DNA of 64,000 bases from an uncultured Prevotellaceae bacterium (GCA_946410305.1 CAMJZV010000003.1:62001-126000), one strand, 5' to 3'; positions 1 to 8,851 are shown, numbered from the stretch's first letter. The notes: generated by a model not told the origin, from the letters alone. Translations and numbers: made by a program.

Positions 1-1
1 G

Positions 2-877
2 CCCCGTTTCCAGCAGATGGCATCCGCTCACTATGGTACAGAGGTCGATAAGTATAGTGCTGTGGTTATGATTCCTGCCTTCCTCGACAGCTATACGGGC
101 AGTGGCGGTGGCAGTCTCGACCTGATTCCTGCACTCACGAAGCTGTTGCCCAACTGGACAATCCGCTACTCTGGACTCTCCAAACTCAACTGGTTCAACG
201 AGCATTTCAAGTCCGTCAACATTAACCACTCTTATAAGAGTGTCTTCGCCCTCGGCAGCTATACCAGCAGCAGTGAGACGGCATCCTTGCTGGGTTGGAA
301 TGTGCCAACAGTGAGCATCAACGAGAGTTTCTCACCGCTCATCGGTGCTGACGTTACCTTCCTTAACAACCTGACGCTCAAGGCTGAATACCGTCGTACA
401 CGTGTTCTTAACTTGTCGATGACCAGCGTACAGATTAACGAGAGCCGCTCCAATGATATTGTCCTCGGTCTGGGCTATAAGATTAGCGACTTCCGCCTCT
501 TTGGTGCCGGTACCAGCCGTAAGATCAAGAAGGCACAGGGTGGTGGCAGCAAGAAGAAGACCAACGACAAGAGTGCGTCCAGCAGTTCAGCTGCTGGAAA
601 GAAGTCTGGCGTCAACCACGACCTGAATATGCGTCTAGACATCTCGCTGCGCGACCAGGCCGCTATAACCCGCGACATTGCAACCTGCACCTCTTCAGCC
701 AGCAGCGGTAACTCAGCGCTGAAGGTGTCGTTCATGGCAGACTATACGCTGTCACGCCTGCTGACTCTCTCTGCTTACTACGAGCGCCAGACCAACAAGC
801 CTCTGTTGTCGAGCAGCAGTTATCCCACCACTACTCACGACTTCGGCTTGTCCATGAAATTCTCCCTGACGCGATAA
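2..877 (+). CDS. sprA: SprA/Sov-type T9SS outer-membrane translocon, C-terminal part (5' end outside window)
   Basis: The reading frame is open from the first bases of the window, so this is the 3' end of a longer gene. The family is the very large outer-membrane beta-barrel that forms the type IX secretion channel in Bacteroidota. The visible part alternates polar and aromatic residues as beta-strands do. Its last 50 residues (LSAYYERQTNKPLLS, then a YPTT motif and a final strand ending MKFSLTR) match the C-terminal barrel closure I know from SprA. A Lys/Ser/Gly-rich insertion near residues 170-200 looks like a loop. The family assignment is from recognition of the C-terminus only. The next gene is convergent. 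Confidence 0.75.
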   Translation, partial: PRFQQMASAHYGTEVDKYSAVVMIPAFLDSYTGSGGGSLDLIPALTKLLPNWTIRYSGLSKLNWFNEHFKSVNINHSYKSVFALGSYTSSSETASLLGWNVPTVSINESFSPLIGADVTFLNNLTLKAEYRRTRVLNLSMTSVQINESRSNDIVLGLGYKISDFRLFGAGTSRKIKKAQGGGSKKKTNDKSASSSSAAGKKSGVNHDLNMRLDISLRDQAAITRDIATCTSSASSGNSALKVSFMADYTLSRLLTLSAYYERQTNKPLLSSSSYPTTTHDFGLSMKFSLTR

Positions 878-892
878 TCTTCTTCATGTCGC

Positions 893-927
893 AAAAAAAA
901 TCCCTGCTTCCGAATGGGAAACAGGGA
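893..927 (-). terminator. Rho-independent terminator of rfbA
   Basis: On the minus strand a hairpin at 901-927 (TCCCTG/CAGGGA outer stem, TTCC/GGAA inner stem) is followed by eight T (plus-strand A run 893-900). It lies between two convergent genes. The plus-strand reading has no comparable T run, so it mainly serves rfbA. Confidence 0.75.
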
Positions 928-934
928 AAAATCT

Positions 935-1813
935 TTATTTCTCTTCCGCTCTGCGTAGTAGGTAGCGGCCGTAATCGTTCTTGGCCATGGGTTCGGCTAG
1001 CTTGCGGAGTTGGTCGCGATCTATCCATCCACGCTTAAAGGCGATTTCCTCCAGACAGGCAACCTTCAGACCTTGGCGCTTCTCGATGACCTCGATGAAG
1101 GTAGAGGCCTCAGAGAGCGAGTCGTGAGTACCGGTATCAAGCCAGGCAAAGCCACGCTGCAAGGTCTGCACCAACAGATTGTGATCTTCCAAGTAGCGCT
1201 GGTTGACGGTAGTAATCTCCAATTCACCACGTGCTGAGGGCTTGATGTTCTTAGCGATGTCCACTACACTGTTGGGGTAGAAGTAGAGACCTACCACGGC
1301 GTAGTTGCTCTTAGGCTTGGCGGGCTTCTCTTCGATAGACAGGCAGTTGCCGTCTTTGTCGAACTCTGCGACGCCATAGCGCTCAGGGTCGTTGACATAG
1401 TAGCCGAAGACGGTGGCACGACCATCCTCCTCAGCACTCTTGACAGCCTGCTTCAGCATGCCAGTAAAACCACTTCCATAGAAGATGTTGTCGCCTAGGA
1501 CGAGACAGGCGCAGTCGTCGCCAATGAACTTCTCACCGATGATGAAGGCCTGAGCCAGTCCGTCGGGTGAGGGCTGCTCGGCGTATTCAAAACGTACGCC
1601 CAGATCGCTACCGTCGCCCAGCAGACGCTTGAAGGCAGGCAGGTCGTAAGGCGTAGAGATAATCAGAATCTCACGGATGCCAGCCAGCATGAGGGTGGAA
1701 ATAGGGTAGTAAATCATAGGTTTGTCGAAGATAGGAATTAACTGCTTCGACACTCCTTTAGTAATAGGGTAGAGGCGTGTTCCGCTGCCTCCTGCTAAAA
1801 CGATACCTTTCAT
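935..1813 (-). CDS. rfbA: Glucose-1-phosphate thymidylyltransferase
   Basis: RfbA makes dTDP-glucose from dTTP and glucose-1-phosphate, the first step of dTDP-L-rhamnose synthesis for surface polysaccharides, in the cytoplasm. The 292-residue length is usual for the family. The N-terminus starts [16 protein letters not shown], the nucleotide-binding signature, followed by a GVSKQL segment and later EEKP and a WLDTGTH motif. An in-frame upstream ATG at 1876 would add 21 residues but lies upstream of the -7 box at 1835-1842, so the start at 1813 is preferred. The other rhamnose genes are not next to it here. Confidence 0.95.
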   Translation of the reverse strand: MKGIVLAGGSGTRLYPITKGVSKQLIPIFDKPMIYYPISTLMLAGIREILIISTPYDLPAFKRLLGDGSDLGVRFEYAEQPSPDGLAQAFIIGEKFIGDDCACLVLGDNIFYGSGFTGMLKQAVKSAEEDGRATVFGYYVNDPERYGVAEFDKDGNCLSIEEKPAKPKSNYAVVGLYFYPNSVVDIAKNIKPSARGELEITTVNQRYLEDHNLLVQTLQRGFAWLDTGTHDSLSEASTFIEVIEKRQGLKVACLEEIAFKRGWIDRDQLRKLAEPMAKNDYGRYLLRRAEEK

Positions 1814-1834
1814 ATTTTTTCTATATTTGTGGTG

Positions 1835-1842
1835 CAAATATA
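1835..1842 (-). promoter_or_regulatory. -7 promoter box of rfbA
   Basis: The minus strand reads TATATTTG, matching the Bacteroidota TAnnTTTG element, 21 bases before the rfbA start codon. Confidence 0.6.
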
Positions 1843-1847
1843 CGAAA

Positions 1848-1874
1848 TAATGCATAATTCTTAATGCATAATTC
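1848..1874. repeat. Tandem pair of a 13-bp intergenic repeat
   Basis: TAATGCATAATTC occurs twice (1848-1860 and 1862-1874). A related TAATGC-rich stretch follows asnA at 22091-22119. This is one of several short repeat families in the window. Confidence 0.7.
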
Positions 1875-1885
1875 ATATTTTTTTG

Positions 1886-1893
1886 TAATTTTG
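1886..1893 (+). promoter_or_regulatory. -7 promoter box of the 204-residue hypothetical gene
   Basis: TAATTTTG, followed by CAGACGA, lies 29 bases upstream of the ATG at 1923. It is divergent from the rfbA promoter. Confidence 0.6.
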
Positions 1894-1922
1894 CAGACGA
1901 TTTGATTAATTAATGAAATAAT

Positions 1923-2537
1923 ATGGCATTTTGGAATAAGATTTTCGGAAAGAAAGAGGAGGAACAGAAAGTTGGTGGCATGGAGGACTTCATGACGCTG
2001 ATTCGCGTATATTTCCAGGCTGTGATGGCTGCTGACCTTGGCATCACCAATCTGGCAGCATTGCCCGATCTGCGTACTTTTAAGGCTACGCTGAAGGTGC
2101 CCACACAGAACAACAAGCTGGGACTGGCTGAGAAGTCGCGTTGTAAGAAGATGCTCAAGGAGCTCTACCAGATGGACGACAACTTCACCAAGGAGATTGA
2201 GCAGAGCATCCGCAAGCGTTGCAAGAAACCCCAGGACATCCAGACCTACATGTACCAGTTCTCAGGTTTCTCACAGGATCTGCTCATGCTGACAGGCAAC
2301 CTGATGAAGTTCAAGTTACGTCTGCCCAGCTTCTTCAAGGGCGCCATTCGTAATATGACGGAGAAGACGGTGAATGACATCTTCAACAAGAACGACTTTA
2401 CGGATCCAGCAGTCATGAAGACGGTGGTTGCCATCCGCCAGTACGACCAGAAGTTAGGCTTCTCACAGCAGTGGGTTACCGACTTCATCTTCCGTGTCGT
2501 GATGCTGGCCAAAAAAGAGAAGCAACCCAAGGAATAA
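1923..2537 (+). CDS. Conserved hypothetical protein (204 aa), cytoplasmic
   Basis: I do not recognise a named domain. The protein has no signal peptide or membrane segment. It is helical and rich in Lys/Glu, begins MAFWNKIFGKK followed by an acidic/basic stretch, and ends with a basic tail. Such N-termini are common in small Bacteroidales cytosolic proteins. It has its own promoter box at 1886-1893. The next gene also has its own promoter, so it is probably monocistronic. Codon usage is like the neighbouring housekeeping genes. Confidence 0.75.
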   Translation: MAFWNKIFGKKEEEQKVGGMEDFMTLIRVYFQAVMAADLGITNLAALPDLRTFKATLKVPTQNNKLGLAEKSRCKKMLKELYQMDDNFTKEIEQSIRKRCKKPQDIQTYMYQFSGFSQDLLMLTGNLMKFKLRLPSFFKGAIRNMTEKTVNDIFNKNDFTDPAVMKTVVAIRQYDQKLGFSQQWVTDFIFRVVMLAKKEKQPKE

Positions 2538-2623
2538 TAGATAGATGGAAGATAAAGTGAGGGATAAAAATTAAAAAAACTTAATATTTAATCTTTAATC
2601 TTTCATCTTTCATCTCTTTGTGC

Positions 2624-2631
2624 TACCTTTG
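2624..2631 (+). promoter_or_regulatory. -7 promoter box of the zapB-like/zapA/rny operon
   Basis: TACCTTTG ends 20 bases before the ATG at 2652. The bases before it (2591-2617) are a tandem low-complexity stretch of ATCTTTAATC/TTTCATC units. Confidence 0.65.
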
Positions 2632-2651
2632 TGGAATAAAGTGAGAATAGT

Positions 2652-2948
2652 ATGACCGCTAACGAGAAAACCTTAGCAACATTTGAAACACGTCTGCGTC
2701 AGATGTTACTCCGTTTCCAGGAATTGAAGAAGGAAAACGGGGAACTCTCTCAGCTGCTTGAAACTAACAAGAAGACGGTGGTACAGTTGCAGGAGCAGTT
2801 GAACCAGAAGCAGTCGGACTATGATTCACTGAAGATGGCTAAGATGATTGAGATTACCGACGGTAACTTGGATGGTGCCAAGGAGCGATTGTCGAAGCTG
2901 ATTCGCGAAGTCAATAAGTGCATTGCAATCCTCAGCGATGACCAATAA
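2652..2948 (+). CDS. Short coiled-coil protein upstream of zapA (ZapB-like)
   Basis: This 98-residue protein is almost wholly helical. Residues about 10-60 form a heptad-rich coiled coil (LRQMLLRFQELKKEN, then LLETNKKTVVQLQEQL). It has no signal peptide. It sits 19 bases upstream of zapA in the same orientation, an arrangement that resembles the ZapA-ZapB partnership at the division ring. The assignment rests on position and coiled-coil character, not on a diagnostic motif. It could be any small coiled-coil protein. Confidence 0.6.
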   Translation: MTANEKTLATFETRLRQMLLRFQELKKENGELSQLLETNKKTVVQLQEQLNQKQSDYDSLKMAKMIEITDGNLDGAKERLSKLIREVNKCIAILSDDQ

Positions 2949-2967
2949 CTAAGAGGAGAGACAAGCC

Positions 2968-3273
2968 ATGGCAGAACAGAACAAGGACAGATTACATATC
3001 ACGCTGCACGTGTACGACGAAGAGATAGAAGTCGTCGTCAAACGCGAAGAAGAAGAGTACTATCGTGCAGCAGGCAAGCTCATCACTGAGCGCTACAATG
3101 CCTATTCACAGGCTTATAAAGGGCGCAAGAGTGACCATACAATAGCGCTGATGACGCTCATCGACATTGCGCTGATGTATCAGAAGGAGCGTGCCAACAA
3201 TGATACATCGCCCTATGATAATGTTCTTGCACGCTTGACTGCAGAGATTGAAGACGCGCTAAAAGAACATTAA
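2968..3273 (+). CDS. zapA: Cell division protein ZapA
   Basis: ZapA binds and bundles FtsZ at the division septum. The 101-residue length is normal. The N-terminal beta-part (ITLHVYDEEIEVVV) leads into a helix with the usual YRAAGKLITERYNAY region and then a long C-terminal helix. It lies 19 bases after the coiled-coil gene and 22 bases before rny, and so is probably cotranscribed with both. Confidence 0.85.
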   Translation: MAEQNKDRLHITLHVYDEEIEVVVKREEEEYYRAAGKLITERYNAYSQAYKGRKSDHTIALMTLIDIALMYQKERANNDTSPYDNVLARLTAEIEDALKEH

Positions 3274-3295
3274 CACTACATATATATAATTTTTT

Positions 3296-4837
3296 ATGGA
3301 CATTATTGTTGCGATTATTGCCATTGCCGCCGCCCTAGTACTGGGAGGTGTGTGTGGCTTTTTAGTTTTCCGCTTTGTCGTCAAAGGGAAATATAATGAG
3401 ATGGTCAGTGCTGCCAAGAAAGAGGCAGAAGTCATCAAGGAGAAGAAACTGCTGGAAGTCAAGGAGAAATTCCTGAACAAGAAATCAGAGCTGGAGAAAG
3501 AGGTGCAACAGCGCAACCAGCACATCCAGCAGAGCGAGAACAAGCTGAAGCAGCGCGAGATTTCGCTCAACCAGCGCCAGGAGGAACTGGGACGCCGCAA
3601 GAACGAGTTGGACAACCAGCAGACTCGCATTGACAACGAGAAGAAGCTGCTGACCCTGAAACAGGAAGAGCTGGAGAAGATGCAGATGCAGGAGCGCGCC
3701 AAACTGGAGGAGCTCTCTGGACTCAGCGCCGAGGAGGCTAAGGCTCGCCTGGTAGAGTCGCTGAAGGACGAAGCCAAGACTGATGCTCAGGCTTACATCA
3801 ACGAAATCATGGACGAGGCTAAGCTCAACGCCAATGCCCAAGCCAAGAAGATTGTCATCCAGACCATTCAGCGTGTAGCTACGGAGACCGCTGTAGAGAA
3901 CTCTGTCAGCGTATTCCATATCGACAACGACGACGTCAAGGGTCGTGTCATTGGTCGTGAGGGTCGTAACATCCGTGCCTTGGAAGCTGCCTGCGGTGTG
4001 GAAATCGTCGTTGACGACACCCCCGAGGCCATCGTTATCTCAGCCTTCGACCCCGTACGCCGTGAGACCTGTCGTCTTGCCCTGCACCAGCTGGTCGCCG
4101 ACGGACGTATTCACCCCGCACGCATCGAGGAGGTTGTCGCTAAGGTCAAGAAGCAGTTGGAGAACGAAATTATTGAGACGGGTAAGCGTACCGCTATCGA
4201 CCTCGGCATCCACGGTCTGCATCCTGAACTGATTCGTATCGTGGGTAAGATGAAGTATCGCTCTTCATACGGTCAGAACCTGTTGCAGCATGCTCGTGAG
4301 ACCGCAAACCTCTGTGCTGTAATGGCTGCAGAGTTGGGTCTGAACCCCAAGAAGGCTAAGCGTGCCGGACTGTTGCACGATATTGGTAAGGTGCCCGACG
4401 AGGATACGGACGATCCACACGCAATCTACGGTGCCAAGATTGCAGAGAAATATAAGGAGAAACCTGATATCTGCAATGCCATCGGTGCTCACCACGACGA
4501 GATGGAGATGCAGACACTGCTGGCTCCTATCGTACAGATCTGTGATGCCATCTCTGGTGCCCGTCCTGGTGCCCGTCGTGAAATCGTTGAGGCTTACATC
4601 AAGCGTCTGAACGACCTTGAGGCCATTGCCATGTCTTATCCTGGCGTCACCAAGACCTACGCCATCCAGGCTGGTCGTGAGTTGCGCGTCATTGTTGGTG
4701 CCGACAAGATGGACGATGCGGAGACCGAGGCACTCAGCGGACAGATTGCATCAAAGATTCAGAACGAAATGACCTATCCAGGTCAGGTGAAGATCACCGT
4801 TATCCGCGAGACAAGAAGCGTCGCTTATGCGAAGTAA
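3296..4837 (+). CDS. rny: Ribonuclease Y
   Basis: RNase Y is a membrane-anchored endoribonuclease that starts mRNA decay. The 513-residue protein shows the full family order. An N-terminal membrane segment (residues 2-26) is followed by a long charged coiled coil (about 30-165). A KH domain (about 200-265) contains [13 protein letters not shown]. An HD domain has the catalytic His-Asp pair at residues 361-362 (LLHDIGK) and the AHHDEME motif. It is third in the operon with the zapA pair and is followed by a strong terminator. Confidence 0.97.
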   Translation: MDIIVAIIAIAAALVLGGVCGFLVFRFVVKGKYNEMVSAAKKEAEVIKEKKLLEVKEKFLNKKSELEKEVQQRNQHIQQSENKLKQREISLNQRQEELGRRKNELDNQQTRIDNEKKLLTLKQEELEKMQMQERAKLEELSGLSAEEAKARLVESLKDEAKTDAQAYINEIMDEAKLNANAQAKKIVIQTIQRVATETAVENSVSVFHIDNDDVKGRVIGREGRNIRALEAACGVEIVVDDTPEAIVISAFDPVRRETCRLALHQLVADGRIHPARIEEVVAKVKKQLENEIIETGKRTAIDLGIHGLHPELIRIVGKMKYRSSYGQNLLQHARETANLCAVMAAELGLNPKKAKRAGLLHDIGKVPDEDTDDPHAIYGAKIAEKYKEKPDICNAIGAHHDEMEMQTLLAPIVQICDAISGARPGARREIVEAYIKRLNDLEAIAMSYPGVTKTYAIQAGRELRVIVGADKMDDAETEALSGQIASKIQNEMTYPGQVKITVIRETRSVAYAK

Positions 4838-4889
4838 TATCCTCGAAGTTTCGATGTTTCGAAATTTCGAGATAACGAGAAAACGAAAA

Positions 4890-4921
4890 AAGAGACTCCC
4901 CATCGGAGTCTCTTTCTTTTT
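4890..4921 (+). terminator. Rho-independent terminator after rny
   Basis: A 9-bp stem AGAGACTCC/GGAGTCTCT (4891-4899 and 4905-4913) is followed by a T-rich run to 4921. Upstream (4843-4872) is a small repeat of TTTCGA units. Confidence 0.85.
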
Positions 4922-4927
4922 GCTTAG

Positions 4928-5002
4928 TAGGGACACCCGGGCTCGAACCGGGGACCTCTGCAATGTGACTGCAGCGCTCTAAACCAACTGGGCTATGCCC
5001 CT
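4928..5002 (-). tRNA. tRNA, anticodon CAC (Val)
   Basis: On the minus strand the sequence folds as a complete cloverleaf. The acceptor stem is AGGGGCA/TGTCCCT with one G-U pair. The D arm has AGTTGGTTTA. The anticodon stem is CTGCA/TGCAG with loop GTCACAT, giving anticodon CAC, which reads valine GUG. The T arm is CCCGG/CCGGG with loop TTCGAGC. The discriminator base is A, as in valine tRNAs, and no CCA is encoded. Identity comes from the anticodon. The G at loop position 32 and the C-A mismatch in the D stem are slightly unusual. Confidence 0.9.
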
Positions 5003-5078
5003 AACTTTGTGTAAGCGTTTGCAAAGTTACGAAATATCTTTGACAAACAAGCAATATCCGCTTGTTTTTTTACTCTTT

Positions 5079-5861
5079 TTATACGTTGTTCTCGTATTTC
5101 GTGATGGCCAGCTGCGTCTTCATCCTGCCAATGGCTATCAGCTTCTCCGACTTGTCGTAGTCGAAACCACCATATTTACTCATCTGGATATCCACCAGCA
5201 TGTCGGGCTTCGTCAGCTTAGCCATCAGGATGGAGTTCTGGCGAATCATCAGCGAACTGGTGCGCGACAGCATGGTGTAGTAATTGAAGTGGTTCACCTT
5301 TTGCGCCTTGTAGTCGTGACCGCTGACATCGACACCCACCAGAATGTCGCCAGCCTTGCGCTTGACACGGTTCAGTGGGATGGGGTTCACCACACCACCG
5401 TCAATCAGTATCATGCCGTCTTTCTGCACGGGCTCGTAGAACGTGGGGAGCGAAATGCTGGCACGGATGGCCTCAAACAGACTGCCGCTGCTGAGCACCA
5501 CCTCACGACCGCCTTTCCAGTCGGTGGCTACACAGCAGAAAGGAATAGGAAGGTCTTCAATGGGCATATCGGGTACAAACTCCATGATGGCTTCGATGAT
5601 GCGCGTGCCTTTCACCAGATGACTCAGGCTGAATGAGAAATCGGTCAGCTCAAGCATCTTCTTGCGGTCGATAGTCTTCATCCATTCCCTAAACTCCTTC
5701 AGTTTGCCGGCAGCATAAACGCCGCCAACAAGCGCGCCCATCGAACAGCCAGAAACGGCGCTGATGCGGTATCCCTGCTCTTCCAACTCTTCTATGGCTC
5801 CGATGTGTGCCAGTCCTCTGGCGCCACCGCTCGACAATGCTAATGCTACGTCTTTTTTCAT
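5079..5861 (-). CDS. Patatin-like phospholipase/esterase (RssA/YchK type)
   Basis: A 260-residue single-domain patatin-like hydrolase, predicted to cleave acyl esters with a Ser-Asp dyad. The oxyanion Gly-rich box SGGARG is at residues 11-16, the nucleophile elbow GCSMG at 38-42 (Ser40) and the DGG motif with Asp154 at 154-156. No signal peptide is seen, so it is probably cytoplasmic or peripheral. A longer frame would start at a TTG overlapping the -7 box at 5913-5920, so I chose the ATG at 5861. A 20-bp element 60 bp upstream of the promoter box is shared with the rloA-like gene. Confidence 0.88.
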   Translation of the reverse strand: MKKDVALALSSGGARGLAHIGAIEELEEQGYRISAVSGCSMGALVGGVYAAGKLKEFREWMKTIDRKKMLELTDFSFSLSHLVKGTRIIEAIMEFVPDMPIEDLPIPFCCVATDWKGGREVVLSSGSLFEAIRASISLPTFYEPVQKDGMILIDGGVVNPIPLNRVKRKAGDILVGVDVSGHDYKAQKVNHFNYYTMLSRTSSLMIRQNSILMAKLTKPDMLVDIQMSKYGGFDYDKSEKLIAIGRMKTQLAITKYENNV

Positions 5862-5912
5862 TTCGAACACCTTGATAGTTTCATTCAACTCTAAGTAGAT
5901 GTCATCGCATGG

Positions 5913-5920
5913 CAAAGGTA
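5913..5920 (-). promoter_or_regulatory. -7 promoter box of the patatin-like gene
   Basis: The minus strand reads TACCTTTG, 51 bases before the start at 5861. Confidence 0.6.
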
Positions 5921-5979
5921 CGACTTTTTTTTGTTTGCAGCCCTCATGACTCTCTCAAAAACAATTGTGAATATCAAAT

Positions 5980-5999
5980 TTAGCATGATTTAACCAAAT
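5980..5999 (-). promoter_or_regulatory. Shared 20-bp upstream element, copy 1
   Basis: TTAGCATGATTTAACCAAAT occurs here and again at 8919-8938. In both places its near edge lies exactly 60 bp beyond the outer edge of a minus-strand -7 box (5920 and 8859). Flanking bases are also alike (AAAtTT before; an A/G run and GCCG after). It could be an operator or a UP-like element. Confidence 0.5.
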
Positions 6000-6077
6000 A
6001 GAGCCGTAGTAAAACTGTTATGCTCTGTTGCCTATAAGTTTTTCCATGTCTTTATTGCTGATATGGATAAAAATGAC

Positions 6078-6085
6078 TATCTTTG
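6078..6085 (+). promoter_or_regulatory. -7 promoter box of the DUF2461 gene
   Basis: TATCTTTG lies 25 bases upstream of the ATG at 6111. It argues against the in-frame ATG at 6063, which lies before the box. Confidence 0.6.
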
Positions 6086-6110
6086 TAGCGTCATAGAAAA
6101 CGATACTTCG

Positions 6111-6836
6111 ATGAATCAGAAAAAGATATTGAAGTTCTTACGCCAGGTAATGGCTAACAATAACCGCGAGTGGTTTCTGGAGCATAAAAAGGAATACACT
6201 GCTGTTAGGGCTGAGTTTGAGAGGGGTGTGCAGCAGGCAATAGAACGAATCATATCGTTCGACTCTGAGATAGTTCACGTACAGGTTAAAGACTGCACCT
6301 ACCGCTTCAATCGTGACACACGTTTCTCCCTTGACAAGTCACCCTATAAGAATCATTTGGGTGCCTATATCAACGCTAAAGGCAAAAAGGCGCTGAGGGG
6401 TGGTTATTACCTGCACCTGGAACCCGACCATTGTCTGTTGGCTGTAGGTAATTATTGGTTGCCGACGAATATACTGACCTCGTGCCGTAACGAGATGATG
6501 GCATATACAGACCGATGGCTGAAGTGTGTGGAGAACGAGGAGTTCCAGAGGTATTTTGGAAGTGACGAGGCCGGTAGCATCTGTGCTCCTACCGATATTG
6601 ACAGTTGGGATCATCCACAGGGCTTTGGTTTGGCCAAGTTGAAAAAATGTCCAACAAACTTTCCTAAGGACTGGCCTTACGTTAACTACTTGCGCCTGAA
6701 GGACTATTGTGCCTGGCACGCAGTATCAAACAGTTTCTTTGAGGGTGACGACTGGCTCGACGAAATGGAGCGCATATTCCGCGCTGCCAAACCGATGATG
6801 GACTTTATGAACTCCGTCATTGACGATTATGAATAA
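6111..6836 (+). CDS. DUF2461 domain-containing protein
   Basis: A 241-residue protein matching the DUF2461/TIGR02453 family: an N-terminal helical part with NNREWFLEHKKEY, then DTRFSLDKSPYKNHLG and a GGYYLHLEPD strand, all typical of the family. The biochemical role of the family is unknown to me. It appears cytoplasmic, with no signal peptide. Its stop lies 40 bp before the left boundary of the genomic island, so it is the last core gene before the insertion. Confidence 0.88.
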   Translation: MNQKKILKFLRQVMANNNREWFLEHKKEYTAVRAEFERGVQQAIERIISFDSEIVHVQVKDCTYRFNRDTRFSLDKSPYKNHLGAYINAKGKKALRGGYYLHLEPDHCLLAVGNYWLPTNILTSCRNEMMAYTDRWLKCVENEEFQRYFGSDEAGSICAPTDIDSWDHPQGFGLAKLKKCPTNFPKDWPYVNYLRLKDYCAWHAVSNSFFEGDDWLDEMERIFRAAKPMMDFMNSVIDDYE

Positions 6837-6876
6837 GTTCAGAGATTGTTGATTCGCGGACTTGTCTTCGTTCATT

Positions 6877-6920
6877 TGTGATCCCGTTGGGATTCAAACC
6901 CAAGACCTTCAGAACCGGAA
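6877..6920 (-). other. attL: 44-bp duplicate of the tRNA-Arg 3' part
   Basis: These 44 bp are identical to 20723-20766. They contain the tRNA-Arg sequence from the anticodon loop (TTCCGGT) to the discriminator, but no 5' half, so this copy cannot make a tRNA. Such a fragment at one end with an intact tRNA at the other is the classic footprint of tyrosine-recombinase integration into a tRNA 3' end. Confidence 0.9.
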
Positions 6921-7050
6921 ACAAACGTTGAAATCTCCCAAAACGCCTTTATTTATCGGCCTTTCAAGGATTCGCCCTTTTCACTTTGCGGCTATTTTGC
7001 GGCTATCACAGACGGGAACTTGGTTCATTTGCTTATTTCTCTTTAAATTG

Positions 7051-7632
7051 TTACTTGTCTTCAATGACCTCAAAAGCCTTGGGGAGATTGCTGTATGATT
7101 CTCCCTCCGTTCCAAATGCTAGGGCACGTTGGATGGCTATTTCAAGGCGGTGGTCTGCCAATAGGTCTGCCACCCATTTTTCTTTCGAGAGGAACTTCTC
7201 TTGCTTGGAGAAGTCGGGAATGTACTTATGCAGCACGTCAATCACATCGTTGGCTGTTGCAAAATACCTGTTGGTGTTCAGGTAGTGCAGCAGGAACCAG
7301 AACTCAATGGATGGCATGCTGTCGCAGATGATAACGTCTTTACGGTCTTTATACTTCTGGCATAGCGCCTCGAACTTAGCACGTTCCGTAGGATTGTTGC
7401 GTGTGATGTCAGTATCAAACACGCATACAGCAATACGTCGGTCTGCCAGAACTCTATCTACTTGCTTCTGAATCTCGTCTAATGACTGTTCGGTGAAGTT
7501 GCGAGGCTTGCAGGTATAGCGGTAGCCTTTGAGCCTACGAAGATTGGTGAAGTAGAAGCGTTCTGTCGCTCCCTCGCCTATAATCGTAATCTCAGGCTGT
7601 TTGAGTGATCTTTGTTGGGTCTTTCTTGCCAT
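7051..7632 (-). CDS. rloB: RloB-like protein, partner of the adjacent ATPase
   Basis: The 193-residue protein matches the RloB family found beside RloA ATPases in restriction and defence loci. Motifs visible are IIGEGATE with Glu20, VFDTDI with Asp73 and Asp75, and SIEFWFLLHY near residues 108-117. The Glu plus Asp-x-Asp spacing resembles a TOPRIM nuclease core as in OLD-type partners. That is my inference, not shown. It starts 12 bp after the ATPase stop on the same strand, so the two form an operon. By analogy with other ATPase/TOPRIM pairs it may act as a nuclease in abortive phage defence. Confidence 0.85.
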   Translation of the reverse strand: MARKTQQRSLKQPEITIIGEGATERFYFTNLRRLKGYRYTCKPRNFTEQSLDEIQKQVDRVLADRRIAVCVFDTDITRNNPTERAKFEALCQKYKDRKDVIICDSMPSIEFWFLLHYLNTNRYFATANDVIDVLHKYIPDFSKQEKFLSKEKWVADLLADHRLEIAIQRALAFGTEGESYSNLPKAFEVIEDK

Positions 7633-7644
7633 TTACAGTCCTCC

Positions 7645-8829
7645 TTACATGATGATGTTAGGCAATGCTCCAAACTGCCCGTTCATGTAGGCACGGTGGA
7701 TGGATGACAACTTGTTAAGCCCTCGGAACTCAACCAATGAGAACAGGTTGCTGTTGCCGTCCTTTCCCTTCTCCGTAAACCAGACGGAATCCTTACCGAA
7801 GATGTCGTCAATATCTCGCAGGATGGGGTCGTAGTGGGTAGTAACAATTAGTTGCGACTGGTTGTCTTTCTTGTTTACGAATCGGGTAAGTATATACTCC
7901 ATCAGGTTCGGATGGATGGAAGCCTCTAACTCATCAACGCACAACAGCCCCTGGCATTTCAGTTGCGAGTAGATGATAGACTCCAGTTCCACCATACGAG
8001 TCGTACCGGCACTCTGGCTGTTTTCTGGCAGTACATAATCCTCTTCGCCTCGCTCCGTCTCCACCTTGTGTCCAAAGAGCGCAGCCATCTTCTTGATCTT
8101 GATGTCGGAGATGTTGAAGTCTGCCTCCTTCACAAAGTGCATGAGATACTCCTTGAACGTAGAATCCTCCGACAGCATGTTCTTAGTCGTGTCAGAGATT
8201 GCAGTATCAGAGCCATTGATGAGCGGCATCATGCGACTGTCAATCCAACGGCGCATATCGTCGAGGTAGCTCACAGCCACATTCACTTTCTTCAGCACTG
8301 CCAGGATAGACATGTTACGCAGACAGTTGACAGAGAGCGCATCAATCTCAGCCTGTGAGAGCTTGACTGCAGCAGGGTTGAAAGTCAGCTTTGATATGCC
8401 GTTGACATCCTCACGGGTAAAGACCTTGGTGGGGCGGTTGCTGAGATAGACATACATCACCTCGCTACACACCTTCTCAGGGTTGACCACCAACTGGTAC
8501 CAATAGCGTATGCCGTTGACGTAGAGTTTCACGTCAAACTCCGTGTCGTACTTCAATGCGTCAGGCTGCATCAAGAACGGCTGCACATCCGTACCCTCAT
8601 CGTTCTTCATCGGAATCTTATTCCAGAACACCCGAAGGAAGTCGATGGCTTCAAGCAGGTTCGACTTGCCACTGGCGTTGGCACCCAGCACCACAGTGAA
8701 GCGTAGCAGCTGAACACCATCGGGCATAGTCACGACACTATTGTATTTGTCATTCCCTGATGTCTCGAAACTCAGTACCACCTCGTCACGAAACGACTTG
8801 AAGTTTTTTATCTTTAATTCTTGTAGCAT
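7645..8829 (-). CDS. rloA: RloA-like AAA/ABC-type ATPase
   Basis: A 394-residue ATPase of the SMC/RecF/OLD-like group found with RloB. The N-terminal strand LKIKNFKSFRDE leads to Walker A GANASGKS at residues 49-56. The C-terminal half holds a signature-like segment, Walker B LLCVDELEASIHP and the switch-His motif TTHYDP. A longer frame (start 8925) lies upstream of the -7 box at 8852-8859, so the ATG at 8829 is chosen. It is the first gene of a two-gene unit with the RloB-like protein. A shared 20-bp element lies 60 bp upstream of its promoter. Confidence 0.88.
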   Translation of the reverse strand: MLQELKIKNFKSFRDEVVLSFETSGNDKYNSVVTMPDGVQLLRFTVVLGANASGKSNLLEAIDFLRVFWNKIPMKNDEGTDVQPFLMQPDALKYDTEFDVKLYVNGIRYWYQLVVNPEKVCSEVMYVYLSNRPTKVFTREDVNGISKLTFNPAAVKLSQAEIDALSVNCLRNMSILAVLKKVNVAVSYLDDMRRWIDSRMMPLINGSDTAISDTTKNMLSEDSTFKEYLMHFVKEADFNISDIKIKKMAALFGHKVETERGEEDYVLPENSQSAGTTRMVELESIIYSQLKCQGLLCVDELEASIHPNLMEYILTRFVNKKDNQSQLIVTTHYDPILRDIDDIFGKDSVWFTEKGKDGNSNLFSLVEFRGLNKLSSIHRAYMNGQFGALPNIIM

Positions 8830-8851
8830 ATCTAAGAGCGAAATTACGTCA

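Noticed and set aside
935..1876. Longer start of rfbA at 1876 and similar upstream starts (5915, 6063, 8925, 19354, 23998, 37961, 42963, 57772, 60082)
   Set aside because: The extra codons lie across or before promoter boxes, or begin at TTG, and do not belong to the protein families.
3259..3919. Long open frames antisense to the rny coiled-coil region
   Set aside because: Ser/Leu-rich mirror of Lys/Glu-rich coding sequence; the sense gene is a clear RNase Y.
6862..7331. Short plus-strand frames beside attL, overlapping the RloB-like gene
   Set aside because: They read through the tRNA fragment and antisense of rloB, with no recognisable protein.
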